Of a stretch of DNA of 53,538 bases, positions 1 through 10,179 are shown in pieces. This DNA is from Acidimicrobiia bacterium. Its GTDB lineage: Bacteria; Acidobacteriota; Vicinamibacteria; Vicinamibacterales; CAVVIG01. The DNA lies in the NCBI GenBank assembly GCA_016871175.1, contig VFZL01000029.1, positions 1-53,538 on the forward strand, in the 5' to 3' direction. Both the position numbers and the translations under genes were made by a program. Each line of letters begins with the position of its first letter. Position 1 is the first letter of the stretch. The notes beneath the pieces were generated by a model. That model worked only from the letters and a program-made list of their open reading frames with translations, was not told the DNA's origin and made no database searches.

Positions 1-107
1 TCATCCTGTACGGGCTCGTCGCCTTCGGTCAGATCCAGCTGCGGAAGATCGACGGCCACAAACAGCTGCCGTCGTTCATTGCCAAGGAATGGGAGAAAGT
101 CGCGTAA
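1..107 (+). CDS. C-terminal tail of a gene cut by the window edge, possibly a transposase
   Basis: An open frame enters from the left edge (first full codon at base 3) and stops at TAA 105-107, giving 34 residues that contain the stretch AFGQIQLRKIDG. From memory this GQI-x-LRK-x-DG pattern resembles the extreme C-terminus of IS256/mutator-type transposases, but the fragment is too short to be sure. The decayed receptor next to it loses its own homology at about base 183, which fits an insertion-sequence end between 107 and 183. Only the open frame is seen directly; the transposase identity is inference. Confidence 0.35.
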   Translation, partial: ILYGLVAFGQIQLRKIDGHKQLPSFIAKEWEKVA

Positions 108-119
108 GGAAGTAGAGTG

Positions 120-2026
120 TCAACCGTCCAGCAGGCTGGTTACGCCACCCTGGCTAATTTCCACAAGATTCGGGACGGGTCCGGTGCGGAACCCGATCTC
201 CGCTCCATACGCGCGCACGAGCGGCGTCACGGGATCGACGGCTTCACCACTCACTGGATCGACGCGAATGACACCACCGCGCGCGTCGTTGCTGTGGTAA
301 CCCATCCCGGCGTTCAGATAGAGTTCCGTCCCCCGCGACAGGCCGTAAGCCGCACCAAACTTCGGACTCACGAGGCCATCAACACCATCCCCAGAGTTCA
401 ACGGGTTGTTGGCGGTCACAGAGAACTGATAGAGATCGGCGCGGAGCCCCACAGTGGTCCGCAACCGCCGCGTCCACTCCACCTCGGTCTGCGCAAACAC
501 GCCGCCCACGGTCTGACCGACCCGGTCCTCGCGCGTCGTTTCAAGCCGCTGCCGTGCAGCCGTGCGGTACAGCCCGACGGGGCTCAGCCAATCGCGCCGC
601 ACCTGAACCCCGACAGCGCTCTCGGTGTGCCGCTCGAGGAGGTTGCCCAAACGCCGATACGTCAGTCGACCGCCAGCCGTGGTACGCCGTTCCGATTGCT
701 GGATTTGGTCTCCGCGGCTCGGGTCCTCCAAGAAGTAGGTGAAGTTGGAGAAGAGGTTGAGCGAGTTGCGCAACACGAACGCCGTACCCCGCCAAGACGA
801 GGCGGCGCTGATCCTCGAGCTGAAGAATGGCCGAGAGCTTCTCTTCGAACGTCGGCCCGTCCGCCATCGGAACGATCGATGAGACCAAACCGCGAGATCA
901 GGCCCTGCTCGACGGCGCGCGCCGGGATCTGGTCGGTCGCCAGCCAATCGGCCCAGTAACCCATTCCTGTCACGGCGAAGCCGTTGCTCGTATTCCCACG
1001 GCTGAATCGCAGCACCGTATTCAATTTTCGGTAATCGTCTGGACGCCCCCACGGCCCGTCGAATCCGGTCGCCTCGACGGCGCCCAACAGGTAACCTGTC
1101 CTCGCCTGAGGGGAGGCCGCTGCGTACAGGCGACGCCACCCGTTCTAGCCACCACTGACGGAAACGGTCGGCCGCTCCAGCTGACTCAGGTAGTTGATGT
1201 TGGCCGCGCCGGCTGCAGAAAAATCACCTTCGTCCGCAAAGTACGGCCCCTTCTTGAACTGCACGCCGCTGACAAGCTCCGGCATGAGAAAGCTCGTGTC
1301 GGTGTAGCCGTGCGCCTGGGCGCCGGTCGGCGTGTTGACCGGCACGTCGGCGACAGTCGTCGAGAAGTCCGTGCCGTGATCGAGATTGAAGCCTCGGACA
1401 TAGTACTGATTGGCCTTGCCCTCGCCGGAGTGCTGGCTCACGATGAGGCCGGGCACCGTCTCGAGCACCTCACCGGCCCTCATCAGCGGACGCCGCTCGA
1501 GTTGTGCCGCCGTGATCGCGCCCTGGCTCGCGGCGCCGGCGATCCCCACGAGGTTCTCGGTCGGATTGTCGATGTCCGCGATGTTCCGGAACGTGCGCTG
1601 GCCGGTGACGACGACGTCGGCGTTCATGGCCAGCGCCAAGACGACGTCGACTTCGATTGGCGTCGTCGACCGCACCTCGACGGTGCGATGCATCATGCTG
1701 AAGTTGATGAGGCGGTACGTGCGCTCGGCGCGGCCCGTCGGGACCGGCTCGAACTGGTACTCCCCCACCGCATTAGTGACCGTGGTGGCCTCGACGGCGT
1801 TCACCACCAGGTCGATCATCACGCCCGGCAGTGCAGCCCTCGTTTGATCGAGCACGCGTCCGGAGACGCGACCCGTGCCTTGCGCCTCGACGGCGGGCAT
1901 GAGGCTCATGGCGACGGCGACAACCGCGGCGATCGTGGACCATTGCCGATGCGCGAAGACGATCGCTTTGAGGAACGTCGAAGATCCCGAGTGCAGATGA
2001 AGGAAACGAGTGAGGACGTGTCGCAT
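120..2026 (-). pseudogene. Decayed TonB-dependent receptor with carboxypeptidase-regulatory domain
   Basis: The N-terminal half (ATG about 2026) has a signal peptide, a carboxypeptidase-regulatory-like beta domain (GRVSGRVLDQTRAALPGV) and a plug with the usual RRPLMRAGEVLETVPG and YYVRGFNLDHGTDF motifs. The frame is then interrupted by TAG at 1145-1147. Receptor sequence continues in the same frame (GPWGRPDDYRKLNTVLRFSRG) to about 870. It then shifts to another frame, where barrel sequence (LNLFSNFTYFLEDP, FAQTEVEWTRRLRTTVGLR) runs to about 183. The last 100-150 residues of the barrel, including the terminal aromatic strand, are missing. Nonsense, frameshift and 3' truncation together indicate a true pseudogene. 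It is divergent from the intact receptor at 2254. Confidence 0.8.
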
Positions 2027-2163
2027 CTTGTCGCAGGGCGGCCCCCCGTGCGATGGATCACCGATCCGGTGCTCTGGGCTGCCGTACCGGTGTGGCTGCG
2101 GCCTCATCTCAAGTCTCTTTACGAGCCATCGCGCCGTTTGGATGGGGACCTGTCGACACCGTA

Positions 2164-2169
2164 TACAAT
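2164..2169 (+). promoter_or_regulatory. Candidate -10 box (TACAAT) upstream of the Oar-like receptor
   Basis: A TACAAT hexamer in the context GTATACAATGG lies about 85 bases before the GTG at 2254. The same hexamer occurs before the genes at 18241 and 18329. No convincing -35 hexamer is visible, so this is a weak call. Confidence 0.25.
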
Positions 2170-2253
2170 GGCTCGGGCCTTGCTTGCCGTTCCCTACGAT
2201 CTCAGTCGTGGCCTTCCTTGCGGTAGAGAAGCGGTAGCGGAGGGACGATTACT

Positions 2254-5200
2254 GTGAGTCGTTCCGTTCCGAGGGCGCTTGTGGTCTTGTCGAGTGGCGC
2301 GCTGTTCATGGTGCTGCTGCTCGCGGGACCGGTGGCAGCCCAGTCATTCACGGCAGGCGTGCGCGGGGCTGTACGAGAATCGGGCAGCATCGTCCCGGGC
2401 GTAATCATCCAGCTGATCAATGAGGGCACCGGTGCCACGCGCGAAACCGTGTCGAACGACGCAGGGGAGTACGACTTCTCTGCGGTACCGCCGGGCACTT
2501 ACACCGTGAGAGCCGAGCTGCAGGGGTTCAAAACATACGAGCGACCGGGCATTCGGGTGGCGACCCAGCAGTTCGTCACCGTTGACGTGGTGCTCGAGAT
2601 CGGCAGCCTGTCGGAAACAATCACGGTCACCACCGAGCCCCAGCTCGTCGACACGACCAACGCGTCGATCGGGTCGGTACTGGCTACCGGCGAGCTCAAC
2701 TCGCTGCCGTCGGTGGCGCGCAACATGTACATGATGTCGGTGGTCGTGCCGACGGTCGTGTCGTCGGGGAACCAGGCGTTCACGCGCCTACAGGATCTCA
2801 ATCACCCGTCGCTCATTTCGCTCGGTGGAGGGGCTAGGCGCGCGAACAACTACCTGATCGACGGCGTGTCACACGCGGACCTCGTCAACCGCCCGTCGGT
2901 GAACCCATCGTTCGAGGCGGTCGAGAGCGTCAACGTTCAGCTGCACACCTACGATGCCCAGACCGGCCGTACCGGCGGCGGAACGTACAACGTGACCGCG
3001 CGTTCGGGCGGCAACACCTTCCAGGGCAGCGCCTTCTATCAGGAGCGACCGCGCGCACTCGTCGCCAACAACTTTTTTTCCCAGGTCGCGCAGCAGCCGA
3101 AGCCGAACAGCTACTTCCACAACAGCGGCGGGGGTATCGGCGGCCCGATCGCGCGGAACCGGACGTTTTTTTGGTACGCGCTAGAGGGCTACAAGTCGCT
3201 CGACTCGCGCAGCAGCACGATCCGCGTGCCGACAGCGCGCGAGCGCATGGGCGACTTCTCTCGGAGCCACAACGGCGTCGGCCAGCTGGTCACGATCTAC
3301 GATCCGCTGACGACGCGCGTCGATCCGGCCACGGGACTGCTAATCCGCGACCCGTTCCCCGGCAACGTCATTCCCGCCCACCGGCTGAACCCGCTCGCGT
3401 TGAACATCCTCCGGTATTACCCGTTGCCCACCCGCGATGTGAGTAACGGCGGGGCCAATCTGGACAGCACGGCGGACCAGCTCGGCTATGCCGTCATGAC
3501 CAGCGGCAAGATCGATCATCGGTTCACCAACACGGCGTCGGTGTCCGGGCTGTACATCACGAACAAGACATCGCGGACGAACGAGAACTTCTGGGAGCGC
3601 GGACAGGGTCCGAACAGGTTCGCCGACCCCCGTGATGGCGCGCTCGACCGGTCCCTGCACCTCGTCGCGCTCAACAACACCTGGCTACCAGGTAACAACA
3701 CCGTCTTCACGCTGCGCTACGGCTACACGCGACTCCAAGACGACGATTCGACGACCATCGCGTTCGACCCGTCGCGGCTCGGCTTCAGCCAAACGTTCCT
3801 GAACGCGATGCAGGTCGCCAAGTTCCCGCGCGGGAGCGTGGACGACTACGAAGGGTTCGGCGCGGTCGATCCAACTGCGCGCATCTGGGACACGTGGAGT
3901 GTCAACGGGACATTGTCGCGTCTCTTCGGCCGCCACACATTCAAGACCGGGGCGGAATTCCGCGTCCTTGGCGTCGATACGCAGTCGTTCGCCGGAGGAT
4001 CGGGCGACCTGCGCTTTGATCGGTTCTACACGTCGGCCAATCCGCTTGCCAACGGGACGGCCAGCTCGGGTAATGCGCTTGCGAGCTTTCTCCTGGGCTA
4101 CCCGTCGGGCGATCCGGGCAATCAGAGTCAGCTGACGGTCTCCAGCCCGTTCAAGGCGTTCGTCAGGTACTTCGGCGCTTTCGTCCAGGACGACTTCCGG
4201 CTCAACCCCAAGCTGACGCTCAACTACGGCCTAAGGGTCGAGCGGGAGGACGGCCTTCGCGAACGAGACGACCAGATCACGGTGGGCTTCGATCGCACGC
4301 TGAATCCCGGCAGCTCGCTCGGTTCCGTCCTCGTCAACGGGCTGCCAGTGCGCGGCGGCCTGATGTACGCGGGCCGGAACGGGGCCAACACTTACCAGGG
4401 TGATCCGATGGCGGCCAAGCTGTCGCCGCGGTTCGGCGTGGCCTACTCGTTCAGCCCGAAAACGGTCGTGCGCGGCGGGTATGGCGTCTACTGGGCACCG
4501 TGGAACTACCAACCAGTCAGCGGCATCAACTACGGGCAGATCGGGTTCGTCCGCCAGACATTCATCGACCAGGGCCAGTTCATCCCCACCACGAGCCTCG
4601 AGAATCCGTTCCCGAACGGCGCGCTGCCACTCGTCGGCAACACGCTCGGACCGCTCACGGGTGTCGGCGGCCAGATCGAGTTCATCGACCAGAACAAGCG
4701 CTCGCCGTGGGTTCAGCAGTACTCAGTGGACGTCGAGCGGCAGGTGGGCGGCAGCGTCGCGCTCGGTGCCGAGTACGTCGGGGCGAGCGGACGGAGTCTG
4801 GGCCTCGGTGGCTCGAACGACGCAGTCCTGAACATTAATCAACTGGACCCGAGCTATCTATCTCTTGGGAGCGCACTGCTCGATCAGGTGCCGAATCCCT
4901 TCTTCGGTCTCCCCGCCGGCCAGGGCTTCGCCGTCACGAGCCGCACCGTTCAACGCCGGCAGCTCCTTCGCCCCTTCCCGCAGTTCGGCGACATCCTGAT
5001 GCGCCAGAGCACACAGGGGAGAAGCCAGTATCACGCGCTGGTCTTCAAGGCCGAGAAGCGGCTGACAGACGGCTGGGGGGGCCGCATCAACTACACATTC
5101 AGCCGGCTCATGGATAACCAGTTCGGCGAGTCGAACTTCCTCCAGCCGAGCACATCCGAAGCGCTGAATGCCTATGACGTCCAAACGGAGTATTCGCGAG

Positions 5201-5763
5201 GCCTCATCGACGTGCCACACAAGCTGACGATTGCTCCAGTGGTGGAACTGCCGTTCGGCGTCGGCAAGAAATGGGCGCAGCGCGGACTGGCAAGCGCCAT
5301 CCTCGGCGGCTGGAGCGTGTCCTCGATCATCGGGATCGAGAGCGGTTTCCTGGTTCCCGTGGCGTCCTTCACGAACAACACGAATCTGTTCACGCGGATG
5401 CAGCGTGCCAACCCCACCGGTATCGACCCGAACACGTCAGGCGACCGGGAGGGCCGCATCCTCGACCAGTGGCTCACGCCGGCCGGCTACACGATTCCAC
5501 CCCCGTTCACGCTGGGTAATGCGCCGCGGACGGACGACCGAGTCCGCGCGCCTCACCGCAACAACATCGACCTGGCCATCGCGAGGAATGTCGGCCTGCG
5601 GCGCGGCGTCCGTGGGGAGTTCCGCCTGGAGATCATCAACCTCACCAACACGGTGAAGGTGATCGGGCCCATCCATCCGGTGGGAAGCGCCGGCTTCGGC
5701 CAGATCCGCCAGCAGTCTGGCTTCATGCGGATCGTACAGTTGATGTTCCGCGCGTCGCTCTAA
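2254..5763 (+). CDS. Oar-like TonB-dependent outer-membrane receptor, 1169 aa
   Basis: A large outer-membrane protein of the Acidobacterial carboxypeptidase-regulatory/TonB receptor family. Residues 1-30 form a signal peptide ending in VAAQ. Residues about 32-118 are the regulatory-like beta-sandwich (GAVRESGSIVPGVIIQLI, NDAGEYDFSAVPPGTYTVRA). A plug-like segment follows (NNYLIDGVSHADLVNRPSVNP), then a long barrel with many aromatic beta strands. The GTG start is preceded by GGAGGGA eight bases upstream. Length is typical for the family (about 1000-1200 aa). Substrate is unknown; in Acidobacteria such proteins are thought to import or handle oligosaccharides, proteins or siderophores. It stands alone, with a GC-rich hairpin after the stop. 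Confidence 0.9.
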   Translation: MSRSVPRALVVLSSGALFMVLLLAGPVAAQSFTAGVRGAVRESGSIVPGVIIQLINEGTGATRETVSNDAGEYDFSAVPPGTYTVRAELQGFKTYERPGIRVATQQFVTVDVVLEIGSLSETITVTTEPQLVDTTNASIGSVLATGELNSLPSVARNMYMMSVVVPTVVSSGNQAFTRLQDLNHPSLISLGGGARRANNYLIDGVSHADLVNRPSVNPSFEAVESVNVQLHTYDAQTGRTGGGTYNVTARSGGNTFQGSAFYQERPRALVANNFFSQVAQQPKPNSYFHNSGGGIGGPIARNRTFFWYALEGYKSLDSRSSTIRVPTARERMGDFSRSHNGVGQLVTIYDPLTTRVDPATGLLIRDPFPGNVIPAHRLNPLALNILRYYPLPTRDVSNGGANLDSTADQLGYAVMTSGKIDHRFTNTASVSGLYITNKTSRTNENFWERGQGPNRFADPRDGALDRSLHLVALNNTWLPGNNTVFTLRYGYTRLQDDDSTTIAFDPSRLGFSQTFLNAMQVAKFPRGSVDDYEGFGAVDPTARIWDTWSVNGTLSRLFGRHTFKTGAEFRVLGVDTQSFAGGSGDLRFDRFYTSANPLANGTASSGNALASFLLGYPSGDPGNQSQLTVSSPFKAFVRYFGAFVQDDFRLNPKLTLNYGLRVEREDGLRERDDQITVGFDRTLNPGSSLGSVLVNGLPVRGGLMYAGRNGANTYQGDPMAAKLSPRFGVAYSFSPKTVVRGGYGVYWAPWNYQPVSGINYGQIGFVRQTFIDQGQFIPTTSLENPFPNGALPLVGNTLGPLTGVGGQIEFIDQNKRSPWVQQYSVDVERQVGGSVALGAEYVGASGRSLGLGGSNDAVLNINQLDPSYLSLGSALLDQVPNPFFGLPAGQGFAVTSRTVQRRQLLRPFPQFGDILMRQSTQGRSQYHALVFKAEKRLTDGWGGRINYTFSRLMDNQFGESNFLQPSTSEALNAYDVQTEYSRGLIDVPHKLTIAPVVELPFGVGKKWAQRGLASAILGGWSVSSIIGIESGFLVPVASFTNNTNLFTRMQRANPTGIDPNTSGDREGRILDQWLTPAGYTIPPPFTLGNAPRTDDRVRAPHRNNIDLAIARNVGLRRGVRGEFRLEIINLTNTVKVIGPIHPVGSAGFGQIRQQSGFMRIVQLMFRASL

Positions 5764-5780
5764 TCGGGGCTCTGCCCCGA
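5764..5780 (+). terminator. GC-rich hairpin after the receptor gene (no U tract)
   Basis: TCGGGGC-TCT-GCCCCGA forms a perfect 7-bp stem with a 3-base loop starting one base after the TAA. No T run follows, so it is a terminator-like or repeat-like hairpin rather than a classic intrinsic terminator. The 140 bases after it are extremely GC-rich with further short palindromes. Similar GGGGCTC...CCCC stretches occur at about 18278-18290, 26826-26840 and 32012-32028. Confidence 0.45.
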
Positions 5781-5919
5781 ACCCCGGCTCGCTCGCTTCG
5801 CGGGGGCCCCACGCCCCGCTCCGCTTCCTCGCGGGCGCGCCGTGCGCGCCGCCGCTCTGCGCCACACCGCCAAACCCGCCTCGCACAGCGGCCTGATTTC
5901 GGCGTAACCTTAGCGCTGT

Positions 5920-7194
5920 ATGGCGTTCCTCCGACCGACGACGCGCGTCGGTCCGGTCGCGGTTCTCGTCGCCGTGGCCGGTTTCGCGTTCTCGTCCGCT
6001 CACGCCCTGGCGGTGCGCGTTCAACAGGCCCCCACCTTCCGCGCCTCCACCACACTCGTCACCACCGACGTCGTTCCCCGGAGTGCGAACGGCCGCTTCG
6101 TGGCTGACCTGAGGGCCGAGGACTTCTCCGTGCTCGAGGACGGCGCGCTACAGACGATCGCCTCGCTCGCGCTCGTGCAAGGGCGACGGCGGATCAACCT
6201 CCTGGAAGCGAGCGCCGCCCCAATCGAAGGGCTCGTCATCCCTAAGCAGAGTCCGGCCGCGGCGGTGGACGCGGGCCGGGTCATCGCGGTCGTGGTCGAC
6301 GACCTGCATTTCGAAGCCGAGTTCACGCCCCATGTTCGGCGTCTGATTCAGACGCTGGTCGGGACTTTCCTTCACGACGACGACTTGGTGGCAATGGCGT
6401 CGACCGGGCCGTCGCAGATCGACATCAGCGGGACGTACGACCGGCGCCTCGTGTCGTCCGCGGTCTCGCGGATTCGCGGCTCGGGACTGACGGCCGCTGA
6501 GGTCTTCCAGATGCCGGAGACCTCTCAAGGGGCCGCGGACATCCGCCGGCGGGTGCAGTCCGCCTTCCAGACAGCCTATCGTCTCGTGCGCGAGTTGGAA
6601 CAGGTCCGCGACAAGCGCAAGGTCGTCATCTTCATCAGCAGCGGCTACGACTTCGACCCATTCGCCGTGGGCCGGCAGAGCAGCGACCGCATCCAGGGCG
6701 GACGGTTCTCCGACCCGACGCGCTTTCTGGTGGAACAGGACAATCCCTACGGGCGACTCCCGGCCGTGACGGCCGACCTCGATCTTCTCGCGTACATGCG
6801 GGAGTTGACGCTGGCAGCCAACCGGGCCAACGCATCGCTCTATACGGTGGATCCCCGCGGGTTGACGAGTGTGGTCGACGCCGGCCAGTTCATCGATCAG
6901 AGCGAGTGGCGCACGTTTCTTCAGAAGACACAGAGCAGCCTTCGCTATCTCGCCGAGCAGACCGGCGGCTCTGCCATCGTCAACGTGAACGACTTCTCCG
7001 CCGAGTTCCAGCGTATCGACACCGAAACGAGCGACTACTACCTGATCAGCTACTACTCGACCAATGCCGATACGACACGACGCGTGCGCACGCTCGACAT
7101 CGGCGTGCGCCGTCCCGGAGTGCTGGTCGTTTCACGGTCGGCGTACTCGGTCGCGTCTCCAGAACCGCCGCCGGACCAAGCGCAGGGTCGTTAG
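5920..7194 (+). CDS. VWFA-related domain protein, secreted, 424 aa
   Basis: Matches by eye the Acidobacterial VWFA-related family (TIGR03436 type). An N-terminal signal peptide (about residues 1-30) is followed by the family hallmark VTTDVVPRSANGRFVADLRAEDFSVLEDG, seen here in two parts around residues 45-75. A von Willebrand A-like fold follows, with VIAVVVDDLHFEAEF about residues 120-135 and VVIFISSGYDFDP about residue 235. The metal-ion site is degenerate, as is usual in this family. Exact function is unknown; it is probably an exported protein-interaction domain. Its TAG stop overlaps the stop of the convergent DUF2911 gene (shared bases 7191-7194). Confidence 0.85.
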   Translation: MAFLRPTTRVGPVAVLVAVAGFAFSSAHALAVRVQQAPTFRASTTLVTTDVVPRSANGRFVADLRAEDFSVLEDGALQTIASLALVQGRRRINLLEASAAPIEGLVIPKQSPAAAVDAGRVIAVVVDDLHFEAEFTPHVRRLIQTLVGTFLHDDDLVAMASTGPSQIDISGTYDRRLVSSAVSRIRGSGLTAAEVFQMPETSQGAADIRRRVQSAFQTAYRLVRELEQVRDKRKVVIFISSGYDFDPFAVGRQSSDRIQGGRFSDPTRFLVEQDNPYGRLPAVTADLDLLAYMRELTLAANRANASLYTVDPRGLTSVVDAGQFIDQSEWRTFLQKTQSSLRYLAEQTGGSAIVNVNDFSAEFQRIDTETSDYYLISYYSTNADTTRRVRTLDIGVRRPGVLVVSRSAYSVASPEPPPDQAQGR

Positions 7195-7835
7195 CCGCCT
7201 ACGGTAAACGGCACCGTGGCGAACTCCTTGTCCCACCACAGCGCGAGCTCGCCACTCTTACCGCTGACGTTCACGAAGCCCCAGGTGAGTTGCTCGACGG
7301 TCGCGGTGCTCTTCGCGAGTTTCATCGGCACGCGGAGCACGTCCTTGTCAGCCGTGTAGCCGTAGGCGCCCCACAGCGCGGTCTTGTTGGGGTTCTTGAA
7401 CTCGACGGGATCGAACTTCTCCATCGGCGGCCATCCGGAGACGACAAACGTCCAGTTGTTCTCCTTGAGCTCGATGAAGAGCGAGTACTCGCCGGGAGCG
7501 AGCGTCTTGCCGCCGATGACGAGGGGGACCTCGGTCTTCAGGCGGGTGGTCACATCCGCGCCCGCACGCCAGATGGGCGCGCCGGCCAGAAGGCCCTTTC
7601 CGTAGTCGGCGCCCGAGCCGAAGATGTTCTGGCGACTTCGAAGAATAGGCCGTCCATAGCTGATTTCGATCCACTTGCCGCCATCGTAGCGCTGACCACC
7701 TTGGGCCTTCACGTATTGCCCACCCACCTCGATGGCGGCTGTACCGCGAGGGCTCGCCGGGCGCGCCGCCTGCGCCGCCGCAAAGGTTGCCGTGCCGAGC
7801 ACCAGGCTCGTTGCCACGAGTGTCCGTATACGCAT
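7191..7835 (-). CDS. DUF2911 domain protein, exported, 214 aa
   Basis: The start ATG at 7835 follows GGAGGC with a six-base spacer, and the protein opens with a signal peptide (MRIRTLVATSLVLGTATFAAAQA). The rest matches DUF2911: WIEISYGRPILRSRQNIFG, GAPIWRAGADVTTRLKTE, LAPGEYSLFIELKENNWTF and the terminal W-G-x-V block. In an alternative reading the frame extends 20 codons further upstream, but that would bury the signal peptide, so 7835 is preferred. These proteins are common in Acidobacteria and Bacteroidetes; function is unknown. Convergent with the VWFA gene, with overlapping stop codons. Confidence 0.88.
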   Translation of the reverse strand: MRIRTLVATSLVLGTATFAAAQAARPASPRGTAAIEVGGQYVKAQGGQRYDGGKWIEISYGRPILRSRQNIFGSGADYGKGLLAGAPIWRAGADVTTRLKTEVPLVIGGKTLAPGEYSLFIELKENNWTFVVSGWPPMEKFDPVEFKNPNKTALWGAYGYTADKDVLRVPMKLAKSTATVEQLTWGFVNVSGKSGELALWWDKEFATVPFTVGG

Positions 7836-8024
7836 TGATCTGCCTCCAAAAAGTAAGATTCTACCGCACGCCGGGCCAATGCGAACCGCAGGCACGAATC
7901 GAACCGCGAGCTGTGGCGCGCGGCCAGATTGACAGTCGCTCAGTCAGGCAGAGTTTGTCTTCTACCCGGTAGCCGCGGACCGTGCGGCTACGGCTCGTGG
8001 CACGTTCGTGCGAGAGGGCTCACG

Positions 8025-10179
8025 TCAGTTCGGACTGAACCGCCCGGTCACGACCGATTCCGGTGTCAGCCCATGAAGCGGGAGCCAGGTGGTCAGGTTC
8101 CTGAGTCGCCAGAGCCCACGCCCCGCGAACCCGAGAATGATGTCATCGGAGCCATCGCCATCGACGTCGCCGGTCGTCATGATGGTGGCCGGCAAGGCGT
8201 GAATCTTGAGCCACGTGTTGCCGTTCACAAACGCCCACGTGCCGGCGTTACCCGGAAGGGCGACGATCACGTCGCTTAGGTTCGCGGCGTCATTGTCGAA
8301 GTTGCCCGTCATGAAGCCACTTGCCTCCAACGGGTGCAGCGACAGCCATTCGCTGCCGTTGTACAGGATGTATTGGCCGAAGCCTGGGAAGTGCGCGACG
8401 AGATCGCCCAGACCGTTGCCGTCGAGATCGCCGAATTGAAGGTTCCGCGCGGCGGACCCGCTCAGAAAGACCCACGTGCTGTTGTTGAGGAACACGTAGG
8501 TGCCGAAGCCTGCGAGCCCGATGACGATGTCCGCGCGGCCGCCGGCCGTTCCGTCCAGGTTGCCGATCGCGATTGCGGTGGCGCCGAGGGTATGCAATCG
8601 GCCCCAGTTGCCGTTGTCATAGAGGATCCAGATACCCGCGCCGCCCTGAAAATCGATCACGAGATCGTCGCGTCCGCCGCCGTCGACGTCACCGGCTTGG
8701 ATCGAATTGGCCTCCCAGGGGTGGATGATCTGCCAACCGGTGTTGTCCACAAACGCCCACACGCCGAAGCCCGGGAAGTTCACCACGAGATCAGCGATCG
8801 CATTGCCGTTCAGATTCGCGCGCGCGGTCAGCGTGGGGGACAGGGGATGAATCCTGGACAAGAACGCCGCGCCGCCAGCGTCGAAGTACGCCCAGAGTCC
8901 TACCCCGCTACCGAAATCGACGATCACATCGGCCAGCGGATTCGGAGGCGCCATCGTGATCATGGGCCAGAACACGCCGACGTCGGCTTGCGTGGAGCCA
9001 CCCGCATTCACGGCGCGGACCTGCCACTGATAGGGCTTGCCAGGCTCGAGCGATGTCAACACCACGCTCGTGGCGGCTCCTACGTTGACCCACCCAGTCT
9101 CACACGTCGAGTTGTTCACGACGCGGTCCACGCAGTACTCGTAACGAGTGCCGCCGACGGCCGGCACCCAACTGAGCGACGGACTGATGGACACCGACAC
9201 GGCGCCATTGCTCGGGGCGACTTTGAAGAGTGGGCCAGGAGGCGAAACGGCCCCAGGCCCGCACTGGTATGTGTAGAACTGAACGGAGTCGATCGACCAG
9301 CCGGCGGCCTCCTGGCCGTAGTCGGTCCCCAGACGCCACCGGAGCTGGATGTTCTGGCCGTTCGCGGCCGGGGGCAGCCGGACGATCGTCGTCACGAAGC
9401 CGGGCGACGTGCCCGTCCACGCTTGACGATTCCCAATCGGGTTGCGGAAGTCGCCGCTGATGAGGCCGGTGTAGCCGCCGGCCGTAGGAGTTGCGAAACT
9501 GGACCACACCACCCGTGGCCGGAATCGCGATGACCGGCGCGACCAGCGCGCTGTCGCTGGTGAATGGCGGGTTCGGTACGAAGACGCGATTGGGCGAGGT
9601 GTCGGAGCCGGACGCCAGGGTCGTGAACGGGTTCGGCTCGATTCCGGACACGATGACCGACGTCCAGCCGACCGGCAGCGCCGGCGCGGCCACCGTGTCG
9701 AAGAATTGCGTCGAGAACGTCACCGGACTGCCCACCTCGTGGACGAAGGCGAGCGTCCGCGTGGGTCCGCCGCCCTCGGCGGCCTGGAGCGACACGGTGA
9801 GTTGCGCCCCGCATGCCGCGCTGACGTTGAACGTGAAGGTCCGTCAGACGATCGCGCCGGGATTCACCGTCCCGTAGCTTTGCGGCCCTGTGGGCGACGT
9901 CACGCCTCCCGTCGCCAGGACGGTGCCAGTCACCATCCCGCCGGGCGTCGAATCGGTATTGGTGATGCAGAGCGACATGCCGATCGTTTCGCCGGCATCG
10001 ACGCGCCCATTCGGTACCGACTCCGCGACGATGGTGCTGGAGACGGCCGCCGAGGTGAGCGCCCACGCCGTGGCGTCGATTCCAATGGCCGCAATGCCCA
10101 GGGCTAGGACACGCAGCGTGAACCGATGTCTTGACCAGGGACGTCGTCGAGAACGTCCCGCATGCTGCTTCTTGAACAT
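8025..10179 (-). pseudogene. Decayed secreted protein with FN3-like and VCBS/FG-GAP repeats
   Basis: The gene begins at 10179 with a signal-anchor segment and a DUF11-like domain (VDAGETIGMSLCITNTDS). It is interrupted by TGA at 9844-9846, continues in the same frame (RTFTFNVSAACGAQLTVSLQ) to about 9490, then shifts frame. It also appears to lack part of the jelly-roll segment expected before GGYTGLISGDFRNPIGNRQAW. The remainder is one open frame holding a fibronectin-III-like domain (VRAVNAGGSTQADVG) and six to seven repeats of about 45 residues of the form GD(V/L)DGxGxDDLVxxFxGxGxW, typical of FG-GAP/VCBS beta-propellers. It probably encoded a cell-surface or secreted adhesin or carbohydrate-binding protein. 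The TGA is not a selenocysteine candidate: no Cys is expected there and no SECIS-like hairpin follows. Confidence 0.75.

Noticed and set aside
1145-1147. TAG in the decayed receptor as recoded stop
   Set aside because: The same gene also has a frameshift and a missing 3' end, so it is a pseudogene.
827-2257. Long plus-strand frame opposite the decayed receptor
   Set aside because: Translation is Arg/His/Asp-rich without motifs; it mirrors the receptor on the other strand, as is usual for GC-rich coding DNA.
8334-9533. 399-codon plus-strand frame
   Set aside because: Antisense shadow of the VCBS repeats; the repeats are clear on the minus strand.
9844-9846. In-frame TGA in the VCBS gene as a possible selenocysteine
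   Set aside because: Position is NPGAIV-x-RTFTF in a beta-sandwich domain where Arg is plausible (CGA to TGA); no redox motif and no CGUGU-type hairpin follows.
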